A stretch of 9,281 bases of DNA from Chloroflexota bacterium. Its GTDB lineage: Bacteria > Chloroflexota > Limnocylindria > Limnocylindrales > CSP1-4. The stretch lies in the NCBI GenBank assembly GCA_003158495.1, contig PMJT01000099.1, forward strand, positions 3,843-13,123. Direction: 5' to 3'. The translations under genes were made by a program, and so were the position numbers. Shown here in pieces: positions 1 to 6,845 of this stretch (position 1 is its first letter; each line of letters begins with the position of its first letter). The notes under the pieces are model-generated. The model made no database searches. It worked only from the letters and a program-made list of their open reading frames with translations, and was not told the DNA's origin.

Positions 1-323
1 CGATCCTCCTGCGCGAGCGACTCAAGATCGACGACGCGCTCGACGTCTGGGCGGTCCACGGCGTCGGCGGAACGCTCGGCATCTTCCTGACCGGCATCTT
101 CGCGGTGACCAGCATTGGCGGGGTGAGCGGCCTGCTCGAAGGCAACCCCGGCCAGGTCGGCACGCAACTCGTGGCCATCGTCGCCGTGACGGCCTTCAGC
201 GCCACCGCCACGTTCCTGATCCTCAAGCTCGTCGATGCCCTGGTTGGGCTTCGAGTCGAGGAGTTTGAGGAGGAAGCGGGCCTCGATGCCTCCCAGCACG
301 GCGAGGTCGCCTGGCAGTCGTAG
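1..323 (+). CDS. amt: Ammonium transporter (Amt/MEP/Rh family), C-terminal part
   Basis: This is the last 106 residues of an inner-membrane ammonium channel; the reading frame is open from base 3 and the start lies outside the window. It conducts ammonium/ammonia into the cell for nitrogen assimilation. The fragment opens with a conserved segment containing AVHGVGG, whose histidine (residue 19 of the fragment) corresponds to the second histidine of the family's pore pair. A GIFAV segment, a GNPGQVGTQL stretch and a final hydrophobic helix follow. The cytoplasmic tail has the family hallmarks GLRVEE, GLD and HGE before the stop. In studied members this tail transmits control by PII (GlnK) proteins, so the channel is probably PII-gated. 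No glnB/glnK gene follows; the next + strand ORF is a tiny membrane peptide. The family assignment is firm. The AmtB-like subtype is inferred from the tail alone. Confidence 0.95.
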   Translation, partial: ILLRERLKIDDALDVWAVHGVGGTLGIFLTGIFAVTSIGGVSGLLEGNPGQVGTQLVAIVAVTAFSATATFLILKLVDALVGLRVEEFEEEAGLDASQHGEVAWQS

Positions 324-614
324 TCGGCTGGAGGCGAGCGTGGCGGCCGACGCTCCCGGAGGCGGGCCAGGGTAGCCGCTTGGTCGTGTGCCGCACGCCG
401 GGGGTACGAACCGGTTTCGGGCGTTGCGGCTCGGCCGCGGGCCGGTGGCGGGCGGACAGCGACGCGGCCATTCGTCCCGAACGGCAACCCTCGCGGCACC
501 GGAGCGCTACCGATCGTCCACCCCCACGCTACTGATTCACCCCGACTACCCAAATAGACTTCTAGTCATTGAAAGGGATGCATATCCCGATGGTTCAGCC
601 GAAGGAGCCAAGAA
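324..614. other. Intergenic region between amt and the small ORF; no gene seen
   Basis: No convincing coding frame is present: the open frames here are arginine- and proline-rich shadows without family features. A GC-only hairpin just after amt (GAGCGT at 336-341 with ACGCTC at 350-355) lacks a T tract and is a weak terminator at best. From about 530 to 614 the sequence becomes noticeably richer in A and T than its surroundings, as expected of a promoter. It includes TAGACT at 555-560, TTGAAA at 569-574 and a 5+5 bp inverted repeat, GGGAT/ATCCC, at 575-588. I cannot pair a well-spaced -35 and -10 with confidence. I infer that the promoter of the downstream tiny gene lies here. Confidence 0.4.
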
Positions 615-698
615 ATGATCGCAGCCGCCTTCATCGTCTTCGGGATCCTGGTCGTGGCCTGGTTCGTCGCTCCGTCTCGCGCCACCGTGGCCGAGTAG
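615..698 (+). CDS. Tiny single-span membrane peptide (27 aa), unrecognised
   Basis: ATG at 615 begins a 27-residue ORF ending in TAG. It is preceded by GAAGGAG (601-607) at a 7-nt gap, the best ribosome binding site on the + strand of this window. The peptide starts MIAAAFIVFGILVVAWFVAP: about 20 hydrophobic residues forming one membrane helix, then a short polar tail with one arginine and a closing glutamate. It is convergent with the cyd operon and is followed at 801-839 by a terminator-like hairpin with a T-rich tail on the same strand. Small single-span proteins often act as accessory subunits of membrane complexes, for example CydX of bd oxidases or KdpF of the Kdp pump. It matches neither in sequence as far as I can tell, and it is on the opposite strand from cydAB. 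Function is unknown. The coding call rests on the RBS, the membrane segment and the terminator. Confidence 0.55.
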   Translation: MIAAAFIVFGILVVAWFVAPSRATVAE

Positions 699-800
699 GA
701 CCTCCAACGGACTCCGACCGCGTCGCGGTCATCTTCCGCTCCACCGGTCAGTAGCGGACCGGATCCTCGGCCCTACGCAACAGTTCCCTTTCCGACATCG
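699..800. other. Convergent intergenic region with two hairpins
   Basis: Between the stop of the tiny ORF and the terminator candidate there is no coding frame I can support. Two perfect inverted repeats are visible: GACCGC/GCGGTC at 716-721 and 725-730 with a 3-nt loop, and CCGGTC/GACCGG at 744-749 and 757-762 with a 7-nt loop. Neither has a T tract. They may be structured 3' untranslated RNA of the + strand transcript or chance pairing in GC-rich DNA. Confidence 0.35.
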
Positions 801-839
801 ACCCGCGCACCTTTCGGCAGGTAGCGCGGGTTGTTGTTT
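801..839 (+). terminator. Rho-independent terminator candidate, + strand
   Basis: ACCCGCGC (801-808) plus ACCT (809-812) pairs with AGGT (819-822) and GCGCGGGT (824-831), with one bulged A at 823 and a 6-nt loop TTCGGC. The hairpin is followed directly by TGTTGTTTG, a T-rich stretch on the + strand. That polarity ends transcripts coming from the tiny ORF at 615-698 or from amt. Read on the - strand, the sequence after the stem is not T-rich, so it is a poor terminator for cydC. Confidence 0.7.
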
Positions 840-877
840 GTCCGGCTGGTATTGCGCGGCCGGTCGCCTTTGAAGAG

Positions 878-2554
878 CTAGCCTCGCCTCGAACCAAGGT
901 CGACGCGGGTGGCCCACTCGACGGAGTCGATCAGCTCGGGCCGGTGAGTGATCATCACAACGGTCCGCCCGGCCGTGGCCGCGAGCAGGTCGCCCAGGAG
1001 CGCGGTCGCCGTCGCCTCGTCGAGGTGTTCGGTCGGTTCGTCGAAGATCACGACCGGCGCATCCGCGAGCAGGGCGCGGGCCAGAGACAGTCGCTGGCGC
1101 TGGCCGCCCGAGAGCCGCGCCCCGTGCTCGCCGACGAGGGTCCCCAGCCCGTCCGGCAGAGAGTTGATCCAGGGTGCCAGCTGGGCACGGCCGAGGGCGG
1201 CGGCAACCTGGTCGTCTGTTGCGTCGGGTCGAGCCATGCGGACGTTCTCGGCGATCGAAGTGTCGAAGACGTGGGGATCCTGCCCGCACAGGCAGATGAC
1301 GCGACGCACGTCGTCACCGGCGAGCCGGCGTATGTCGGTCTCGGCGTCCGAACCGACGAGCTCGAGCGCGCCGGTCGACGGCTCCAGGAACCGGACTGCC
1401 ACGGCAGCGAACGTGCTCTTACCCGACCCGCTGGGTCCGGTGACGAGCAGCCGGCCGCCGGGCGCGACATCGAAGTCGGGCATCAGCAGGGCGTCCGGGG
1501 CGTCCGGCGAATAGCGTGCCCGCAGCCCGCGGCTCCGCAGCCCGTACGGCCCGGCGGGGAGTGGCTCTGGCCGCGCCGGTTCGACGACCGTATCCGGCCG
1601 TGAAGTCACATCCAGCAGTCTCGCTGCCATTGCCGCGAGCCCGGGCAGGTGCGCAGCGGCAGGGACGAGACCGGCCGTGGCCTCGTGAACCGCGATCGGC
1701 GTGAGCGCGACGACTGCCAGCATCACTCCCTCTATCTGTCCCGCTCGCAACGCAGCGATACCCGCAACGAGCCCGAACCAGACGGCGACGCCGGTAGCCA
1801 GGCCCGAAAGCAGCGTCCCGGCGCCGGACCCGGTCGAAGTTCGAGCCTCGGCCGCGGCCAGTCGTCGATCGATGCCGGCCAGGGCGGCGAGCCGGGCCTC
1901 GGTTGCTCCGGCCACCATGATCTCGGGCGAGCCCTCGAGGACCTCGAGCGACGCCGCGGCGAGGTCGCCACGCTCGGCGGAGATGCGCCGCTCCCCGCGC
2001 CTCGCGATCCGGATCGTCACGACCGGCACTGCGAACGCCACGAAGATGAGCGTTGCTGCCAGCACGAGGGCCGCGGCCGGGACCACCAGGGCGATCAGGC
2101 CAACCGTGGCGGCCCCGGCAATCCCTGCGATGAGGTATGGGAGCAGGACCCGGAGCCACAGATCGGCCAGCCCGTCGACGTCGTCGACGAGACGCGACAG
2201 CAGGTCGCCGGAGCGGAACTCGGCGAGGCCGGCCGGGGCGAGCCGCTCGAGCCGGATGTAGGCTGAGCTGCGGAGCCTGGCCAGGATGCGGAAAGCGGCA
2301 TCGTGGCCGGCAAGGCGTTCGGCGTAGCGGAAGGCGCCGCGGCTGACGCCGAAGGCTCGTACCCCGGTCACTGCCAGCATCAGGTCCAGGACGCCGGGGC
2401 GCTCCGATGCGCGCGAGATGAGCCAGGCCGACGTGGCGGTGAGGCCGATCGCGGCGCCGGTTGCGGCCACTCCGGCGGCGACGGCGAGGAGCATTCGGCC
2501 GGTCACGGGACGGCCGATCCTGGCGATGCGCCACAGGGCGCCGGGACCGCTCAT
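878..2554 (-). CDS. cydC: CydC, half of the heterodimeric CydDC ABC exporter for cytochrome bd assembly
   Basis: A 558-residue ABC half-transporter with an N-terminal six-helix membrane domain (about residues 18-310) and a C-terminal nucleotide-binding domain (about 335-558). The ATPase motifs are complete: Walker A GPSGSGKS (373-380), Q-loop glutamine 425, signature LSGGQ (481-485), Walker B VVIFDE with the catalytic glutamate at 506, and H-loop histidine 537. With CydD it forms the CydDC exporter, which in studied bacteria moves thiols and haem-related cargo and is needed to mature cytochrome bd. The ATG at 2554-2552 overlaps the cydD stop in an ATGA junction, indicating translational coupling. 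The frame stays open upstream to 2974, but that part is a low-complexity shadow of cydD, so this start is preferred. It is last in the operon, and no clear - strand terminator follows. The C/D assignment rests on gene order and overall family resemblance. Confidence 0.93.
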   Translation of the reverse strand: MSGPGALWRIARIGRPVTGRMLLAVAAGVAATGAAIGLTATSAWLISRASERPGVLDLMLAVTGVRAFGVSRGAFRYAERLAGHDAAFRILARLRSSAYIRLERLAPAGLAEFRSGDLLSRLVDDVDGLADLWLRVLLPYLIAGIAGAATVGLIALVVPAAALVLAATLIFVAFAVPVVTIRIARRGERRISAERGDLAAASLEVLEGSPEIMVAGATEARLAALAGIDRRLAAAEARTSTGSGAGTLLSGLATGVAVWFGLVAGIAALRAGQIEGVMLAVVALTPIAVHEATAGLVPAAAHLPGLAAMAARLLDVTSRPDTVVEPARPEPLPAGPYGLRSRGLRARYSPDAPDALLMPDFDVAPGGRLLVTGPSGSGKSTFAAVAVRFLEPSTGALELVGSDAETDIRRLAGDDVRRVICLCGQDPHVFDTSIAENVRMARPDATDDQVAAALGRAQLAPWINSLPDGLGTLVGEHGARLSGGQRQRLSLARALLADAPVVIFDEPTEHLDEATATALLGDLLAATAGRTVVMITHRPELIDSVEWATRVDLGSRRG

Positions 2555-4233
2555 GCCGGCGCCACCCTTCGCGACTCGATCGTGACCACCTTGTCCGCCA
2601 CGGCCAGGGCTGCTGGCCGATGCGCGACGAGGAGCACCGCCAGGCCCCGCTCCCGGGCGGCGGCGCGAATCGAGGCAAGGACCGTTGCTTCGGCCGCGGC
2701 GTCCAGGCCGGCAGTAGGTTCGTCGAGGATCAGGACACTGCCGCCCTTGAGCAGGGCGCGTGCCACTCCCAGCCGCCGCCGCTGCCCCGACGAAAGGCCG
2801 GCGCCGCCTTCGGCGAGAGGTGTCGCCGGATCCAGGTCGGCCAGGTCGACGGCGGCGAGCGTCTCGCGAACGGCCTGGTCCGAGGCATTGGGCGCGGCCA
2901 GCCGTACGTTCTCGGCCACGGTCCCGGCGAAGCAGAACGGGTGCTGCGGGACCCACGCCACGTGGCTGTGCCACGCGGTCATGTCCATATCGGCGACGTC
3001 CACGGCGGCTCCGGTGCCGCCGCCGTGGACCGCTACACGACCTACGTCCGGCACTTGCAGGCCGAGCAGCACGTTCACGAGCGTGCTCTTCCCGACGCCG
3101 CTCGGCCCGGCCACGCCGACGACTTCCCCAGGCCGGAGGACGAGCGACGCCTCGAACGGAGCCTCGAGCGATCGGCCGGGCTGGCGGACGGTCACGGCTT
3201 CGACTCGGATCTCGGCGCCGCGAAGGTCCGGGACGGCGGCGCTGCCACGCGGGCGGCCGCCCGCGGCCCCCGCCGCGCCAGTCGGCACCTCGATGATCTT
3301 GAATACCTCGCCCGCGGCCGCCAGCCCCTCCTCGGAGGCGTGGAAGCTGGCCCCGAGGGCGCGAAGCGGCAGGTATGCCTCGGGCGCCAGGATGAGCACA
3401 AAGAGGCCGGTCCGGAGATCCATCAACCCGTCGACGAGCCGCAGCGCGATTCCGACCGCGACCAGCGCGACGGACAGAGTGGCGGCCAGCTCCAAAGCAA
3501 AGGCCGAGAGGAATGCGACCCGGAGAGTGGCCATGCTCTCGCGCCGGTAGTCATCCGTGACCCGGTCCAGGCGCGCCAGCTGGGCGCCGGAGCGCCCGAA
3601 GACCCGCAGCGTCGGCAAGCCCGCCACCACGTCGAGGAAGTGGCCGGAGAGGCGCGCCAGCGCCTCCCAGCGCCGCCGTCGGCGCCGTTCCGTGGCCGAT
3701 CCGATCAGCACCATGAACATCGGGATGAGCGGAACCGTCAGAGCCACGGTCACGGTCGCCAGCCAGTCGGCCGTGGCCAGGCAGCCGATCACCACCACAG
3801 GCACGATCCCCGCCAGCACGAACTGCGGCAAATACCGGGCGAAGTAGGCGTCGAGCGCGTCCAGCCCGCGCGTGGCCAGGACTACGATCTCGCCGCTGGA
3901 CGGGCCGCCACTCCCCGGCGGGCGACCCGCGGCGTGTCGAAGCAGCCGCATCCGCAGATTCGATTTCACGGCGGCGGAGCAGCGTCGGGCAACGGACTCC
4001 TGGGCCCATGCCACCACGGCACGGGCGCCGAGCACGACCGCAAGGGCGGCGAGCGTCGCCTGCAACGCTGCGAAATCCGCCCGCTCGACGAAGGCCGAGT
4101 TGATGGCCACGGCCAGCAGCCACGCCTGGGCGACGGCCAGTGCGGCCGTCACCAGACCCAGAGCGACGGCCGCGGCAAGAGCCACGACCGTCGCTCTGGC
4201 GTACCGGAGGAGCCGGGGGTCGATGGCCCTCAG
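2551..4233 (-). CDS. cydD: CydD, half of the heterodimeric CydDC ABC exporter for cytochrome bd assembly
   Basis: An ABC half-transporter whose membrane domain carries the CydD-typical stretch GLPTLRVFGRS. The ATPase domain follows, with Walker A GPSGVGKS (376-383), signature LSSGQ (480-484, a serine for the usual first glycine), Walker B VLILDE (500-505) and H-loop histidine 538. The start is uncertain. The first ATG/GTG/TTG codon compatible with the domain is GTG at 4185, which gives 544 residues but has no ribosome binding site and cuts into the first helix. The frame is open back to the cydB stop, and its translation RAIDPRLLRYARA resembles the usual CydD N-terminus. A CTG codon at 4233-4231 lies 7 nt after GAGGA (4245-4241) and yields 560 residues; I chose this, with GTG 4185 as the conservative alternative. 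It follows cydB by 24 bp and overlaps cydC by 4 bp. The encoded product partners CydC in the inner membrane. Confidence 0.9.
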   Translation of the reverse strand: MRAIDPRLLRYARATVVALAAAVALGLVTAALAVAQAWLLAVAINSAFVERADFAALQATLAALAVVLGARAVVAWAQESVARRCSAAVKSNLRMRLLRHAAGRPPGSGGPSSGEIVVLATRGLDALDAYFARYLPQFVLAGIVPVVVIGCLATADWLATVTVALTVPLIPMFMVLIGSATERRRRRRWEALARLSGHFLDVVAGLPTLRVFGRSGAQLARLDRVTDDYRRESMATLRVAFLSAFALELAATLSVALVAVGIALRLVDGLMDLRTGLFVLILAPEAYLPLRALGASFHASEEGLAAAGEVFKIIEVPTGAAGAAGGRPRGSAAVPDLRGAEIRVEAVTVRQPGRSLEAPFEASLVLRPGEVVGVAGPSGVGKSTLVNVLLGLQVPDVGRVAVHGGGTGAAVDVADMDMTAWHSHVAWVPQHPFCFAGTVAENVRLAAPNASDQAVRETLAAVDLADLDPATPLAEGGAGLSSGQRRRLGVARALLKGGSVLILDEPTAGLDAAAEATVLASIRAAARERGLAVLLVAHRPAALAVADKVVTIESRRVAPA

Positions 4234-4240
4234 CGGATAA

Positions 4241-4263
4241 TCCTCAGTGACGTGTCCTCAGTG
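4241..4263 (-). repeat. 9-bp direct repeat at the cydB-cydD junction, carrying a stop and a ribosome binding site
   Basis: On the - strand CACTGAGGA occurs at 4263-4255 and again at 4249-4241, a 14-nt period. The first copy contains the TGA stop of cydB. The second provides the GAGGA that lies 7 nt before the proposed CTG start of cydD. It may be a small local duplication that supplied a new ribosome binding site. Nine bases could also recur by chance. Confidence 0.4.
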
Positions 4264-5277
4264 TGCGGCCGAGGCCATTTCGGCAGCCTCGTGGACTCGC
4301 TCGCCCGAGACACGCTGGCGGAAGACCCAGTAGGTCCAACCCTGGTAGAGCAGGACGAGCGGGGTGAAGATGACCGCCACGACGGTCATGATCGTGAGCG
4401 TGTAGTCGGTCGAGGACGCGTTGCTGACCGTCAGGTTGTAGGCCGTGTTGGTGGACGACGGCATCACGTTTGGATAGAGGTGGGAGAAGAGCGCCACGAC
4501 TGCGAGAGCGATCGTGAGCGCGGTGAAGATGAAGGCCCAGCCTTCGCGGCGAAGCCTATTGGCCAGCAGTGCCGCCACCAGCGCGACTGCCGCCACGAAC
4601 GAGGCGATCGCCGAGGCCACGACTACCGACTGGATCTGGGTCCACGCCAGGAACAGCACCGCGGCGACCGCGGCCATGAGCCCCGCCCACCGGACCACTG
4701 CGTTGGCTCGGGCCCGGAGATCGCCCTCGGTCTTGAGCGAGAGGTACGTGGCACCGTGCGTGATGAACAGGCACAGCGTCACCACTCCGCCGAGCAGCCC
4801 GAAGGGGTTGATGAGCGTGAGGAGATTGCCGGTAAAGTCCTCGCTGCCGTTGATCGGCACGCCGGCCACGATATTCGCGAAAGCCACGCCCCACAGGAGC
4901 GCGGGCAGCGCCGAACCGAGGAAGATGGCCCAGTCCCAGGTCCGGCGCCAGGTTGCGCTTTCGCGCTTGCTGCGGTACTCGAAGGCGACGCCGCGTAGGA
5001 TCAGGGCGACGAGGATCAGGAACAGGGCCAGGTAGAAGCCGCTGAACAGCGTCGCGTACCAGCGCGGGAATGCCGCGAAGGTTGCGCCGCCGGCGACCAG
5101 GAGCCAGACCTCATTGCCGTCCCAGACCGGGCCGATGGCGGCGATGAGCGTCCGGCGCTCGACGTCGTTGTGGCCGATGAACGGCAGCAGGATGCCGACC
5201 CCAAAGTCGAAGCCTTCCAGGACGAAGTAGCCGACCCAGAGGACGGCAATCAGCAGGAACCAGATGTCATGCAACAC
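4258..5277 (-). CDS. cydB: Cytochrome bd quinol oxidase subunit II (CydB)
   Basis: Subunit II of the bd-type terminal oxidase, an integral membrane protein of 339 residues, within the usual family size. It pairs with CydA; in known structures it stabilises the complex and contributes a proton or oxygen path but is not the main haem-binding subunit. Family marks are EGFDFGVG near the N-terminus (Asp24) and the strongly conserved GPVWDGNEVW (49-58). About eight hydrophobic helices run to a short charged C-terminus. GTG at 5277 is the chosen start: GAGGAG (5289-5284) sits 6 nt upstream, and the protein then begins MLHDIWFLLIAVLWVGYF, directly entering the first helix as expected. The open frame extends to 5343, but the extra 22 residues are proline/arginine-rich and overlap cydA out of frame. 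The ribosome binding site overlaps the cydA stop codon, and the gap is 10 bp, so the two subunits are probably translationally coupled. Confidence 0.96.
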   Translation of the reverse strand: MLHDIWFLLIAVLWVGYFVLEGFDFGVGILLPFIGHNDVERRTLIAAIGPVWDGNEVWLLVAGGATFAAFPRWYATLFSGFYLALFLILVALILRGVAFEYRSKRESATWRRTWDWAIFLGSALPALLWGVAFANIVAGVPINGSEDFTGNLLTLINPFGLLGGVVTLCLFITHGATYLSLKTEGDLRARANAVVRWAGLMAAVAAVLFLAWTQIQSVVVASAIASFVAAVALVAALLANRLRREGWAFIFTALTIALAVVALFSHLYPNVMPSSTNTAYNLTVSNASSTDYTLTIMTVVAVIFTPLVLLYQGWTYWVFRQRVSGERVHEAAEMASAAH

Positions 5278-5287
5278 GGCCGTCTCC

Positions 5288-6676
5288 TCAGTATGCGAAC
5301 GGTGCGGGGCGGTCGGTGGAGTCGGCCGCGGCCGGAGCCGCATCGAACGGGCCGCCTATCCGTTTCGCCAGCAGCCCGACTTCCACAACCGCGAGGATGC
5401 CGTACAGAAGCGTGAAGCCGACAACTGTGATCCCGACTTCGAGCATGCCGATGTTCGGCGAGACCGCGGCGGAGGTGAGCTGCTGGCCGTAGACGATCCA
5501 CGGTTGGCGGCCCATCTCGGTGAAGATCCATGCGAAGGAGTTGGCTGCGAGCGGCAGCAACGGCAGGACAATGGCAATCGCCACCTCGCGGCCGCCGGGC
5601 ACCTTACCTTTGCGCATCCGCCACAGGAACCAGAGCGCGGCGAAGGCCGCGAGCGTCCCAGCGCCGATCATCAGCCGGAACGACCAGAACGTGACCGGCA
5701 CGATGGGGGAGTAGTCGCCCGGGCCATACAGCTTCTGGGCGTCCGCCTGCAGGTTGTCGATGCCCTGGACGGTGCCGTTCGGGTTGTTGGTTGCGAGGAT
5801 GGACAGCACGTCCGGGATCTTGATCGAGACGATCTCGTTGCCATTGAGATCCCAGAGCGTGAAGACGGAGAACGGCGCCTGCGTCTCTGTCGTGCGCAGG
5901 TTCTCCGCGGCGGCCAGCTTCATCGGCTGGTCTACGGCAATGTGCTTGCCGAGCTGGTCGCCCGAGACGACCACGAACAGGCCGCCGATCAGGAGCGCCA
6001 CGGCGCCGACCTTGGCGGCCGTTCGGAATGGTGCCGTCACGTCCTCGGCCCGGCGCAGCAGCCGCCAGACGGCCACTCCCAGGACGAAGGCGCCGCCGGT
6101 CATGAATGCGCCGGCGATGACGTGCGGGAATGCCCACAGGACCGTGGGGTTCGTCAGGACCGCGAAGATGTCCTTCAGCTCCGCGCGTCCGGCCGAGGCG
6201 TTGATGGCGAAGCCGACCGGCTGCTGCATCCACGCGTTGGCGGCCAGGATGATGTAGGCCGAGAGGGCGGTCGCGACGGCGACGATCCAGATGCAGGCGA
6301 GGTGGATCCGCTTCGGGAGCTTGTCCCAACCGAAGATCCAGAGACCCAGGAAGGTCGACTCGAGGAAGAAGGCCAGCAGGCCTTCGATTGCGAGCGGCGC
6401 CCCGAAGATGTCGCCCACGAAGCGGCTGTAGTTGCTCCAGTTCATGCCGAACTGGAACTCCTGGACGATGCCGGTGACGACGCCCATGGCGAAGTTGATC
6501 AGGAACAGTTCGCCGTAGAAGCGGGTCAGCTTCAGGTACTTGTCATTGCCGGTCCGGAACCAGGCCGTCTGGAAGCCCGCCACGATGAAGGCCAGCGAGA
6601 TCGTGAGCGGGACGAACAGGAAGTGGTAGACGGTGGTAATGCCGAATTGCCACCGCGCAAGATCAAGCGCGTCCAT
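5288..6676 (-). CDS. cydA: Cytochrome bd quinol oxidase subunit I (CydA)
   Basis: Subunit I of the bd-type oxidase: it takes electrons from quinol and reduces oxygen to water with high affinity at the membrane, without pumping protons. The 462-residue protein is the compact form, shorter than E. coli CydA (522). Residues matching the haem sites are His18 (haem b595), His185 and Met336 (haem b558), with Arg334 in FWSFRLM, and the buried glutamates Glu98 and Glu106. The quinol-loop residues Lys253 and Glu258 are present within a short Q-loop, as in the S-subfamily. The conserved GRQPW is at 389-393. ATG at 6676 is preceded by GGGAG (6687-6683) with a 6-nt gap. It is the first gene of the cyd operon; 243 bp separate it from the upstream PAS-LuxR gene, with a candidate operator at 6822-6839. 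Identification is secure; the residue correspondences were aligned by eye. Confidence 0.97.
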   Translation of the reverse strand: MDALDLARWQFGITTVYHFLFVPLTISLAFIVAGFQTAWFRTGNDKYLKLTRFYGELFLINFAMGVVTGIVQEFQFGMNWSNYSRFVGDIFGAPLAIEGLLAFFLESTFLGLWIFGWDKLPKRIHLACIWIVAVATALSAYIILAANAWMQQPVGFAINASAGRAELKDIFAVLTNPTVLWAFPHVIAGAFMTGGAFVLGVAVWRLLRRAEDVTAPFRTAAKVGAVALLIGGLFVVVSGDQLGKHIAVDQPMKLAAAENLRTTETQAPFSVFTLWDLNGNEIVSIKIPDVLSILATNNPNGTVQGIDNLQADAQKLYGPGDYSPIVPVTFWSFRLMIGAGTLAAFAALWFLWRMRKGKVPGGREVAIAIVLPLLPLAANSFAWIFTEMGRQPWIVYGQQLTSAAVSPNIGMLEVGITVVGFTLLYGILAVVEVGLLAKRIGGPFDAAPAAADSTDRPAPFAY

Positions 6677-6821
6677 TCACCGCTCCCATGCCATCTTCCG
6701 ACTCCTCGATGGTGCGCTCGGCTTGCCGGCCGGCATGGCGCGCCTGGCCCGGTCCCGTGCGGCAGGTACGGACGACTCTCCCGTAGCCGTGATGAGACTG
6801 ACTGGGCCGCGGTACCGGGTC

Positions 6822-6839
6822 ATGGTGAACTTTCACCAT
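6822..6839. promoter_or_regulatory. Candidate operator: perfect 8+8 bp inverted repeat upstream of cydA
   Basis: ATGGTGAA (6822-6829), a CT spacer, and TTCACCAT (6832-6839) make an exact 18-bp dyad. It is AT-richer than the flanking DNA and lies 146 bp before the cydA start. Such a site suits a dimeric regulator. The core GTGAA/TTCAC resembles half-sites of Rex (NADH sensor) and CRP/FNR proteins, but the spacing is 2 nt between GTGAA arms, shorter than in their known sites, so I do not assign it to either. The LuxR-type and OmpR-type regulators encoded just upstream are other candidates. I could not identify clear -35/-10 boxes downstream of it on the - strand. Confidence 0.55.
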
Positions 6840-6845
6840 TTGGGT

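Noticed and set aside
615..698. Tiny ORF as the CydX subunit of the bd oxidase
   Set aside because: CydX normally follows cydB on the same strand and has a different N-terminal pattern. This ORF is on the opposite strand at the far end of the operon, so the name is not justified.
388..754. Small + strand open frames overlapping the tiny membrane-peptide gene
   Set aside because: They have Arg/Pro-rich translations with no ribosome binding site or hydrophobic pattern. The frame starting at 615 is the only one with a good RBS and a sensible peptide.
801..839. Bidirectional terminator also serving cydC
   Set aside because: Only the + strand side is followed by T-rich sequence; the - strand side continues into mixed sequence.
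2555..2974. N-terminal extension of CydC by 140 residues
   Set aside because: The added residues are an arginine/proline-rich shadow of the cydD ATPase domain. The ATG at 2554 gives a normal CydC length and an ATGA junction with cydD.
2461..4998. 845-codon open frame on the + strand
   Set aside because: It runs antisense to cydC, cydD and cydB, is rich in Arg, Gly, His and Asp with no domain motifs, and is the usual mirror of GC-rich coding DNA. The - strand genes carry complete family motifs.
6822..6839. Naming the cydA dyad a Rex or FNR box
   Set aside because: The half-sites are similar, but the distance between arms (2 nt) does not fit the known sites of either regulator.
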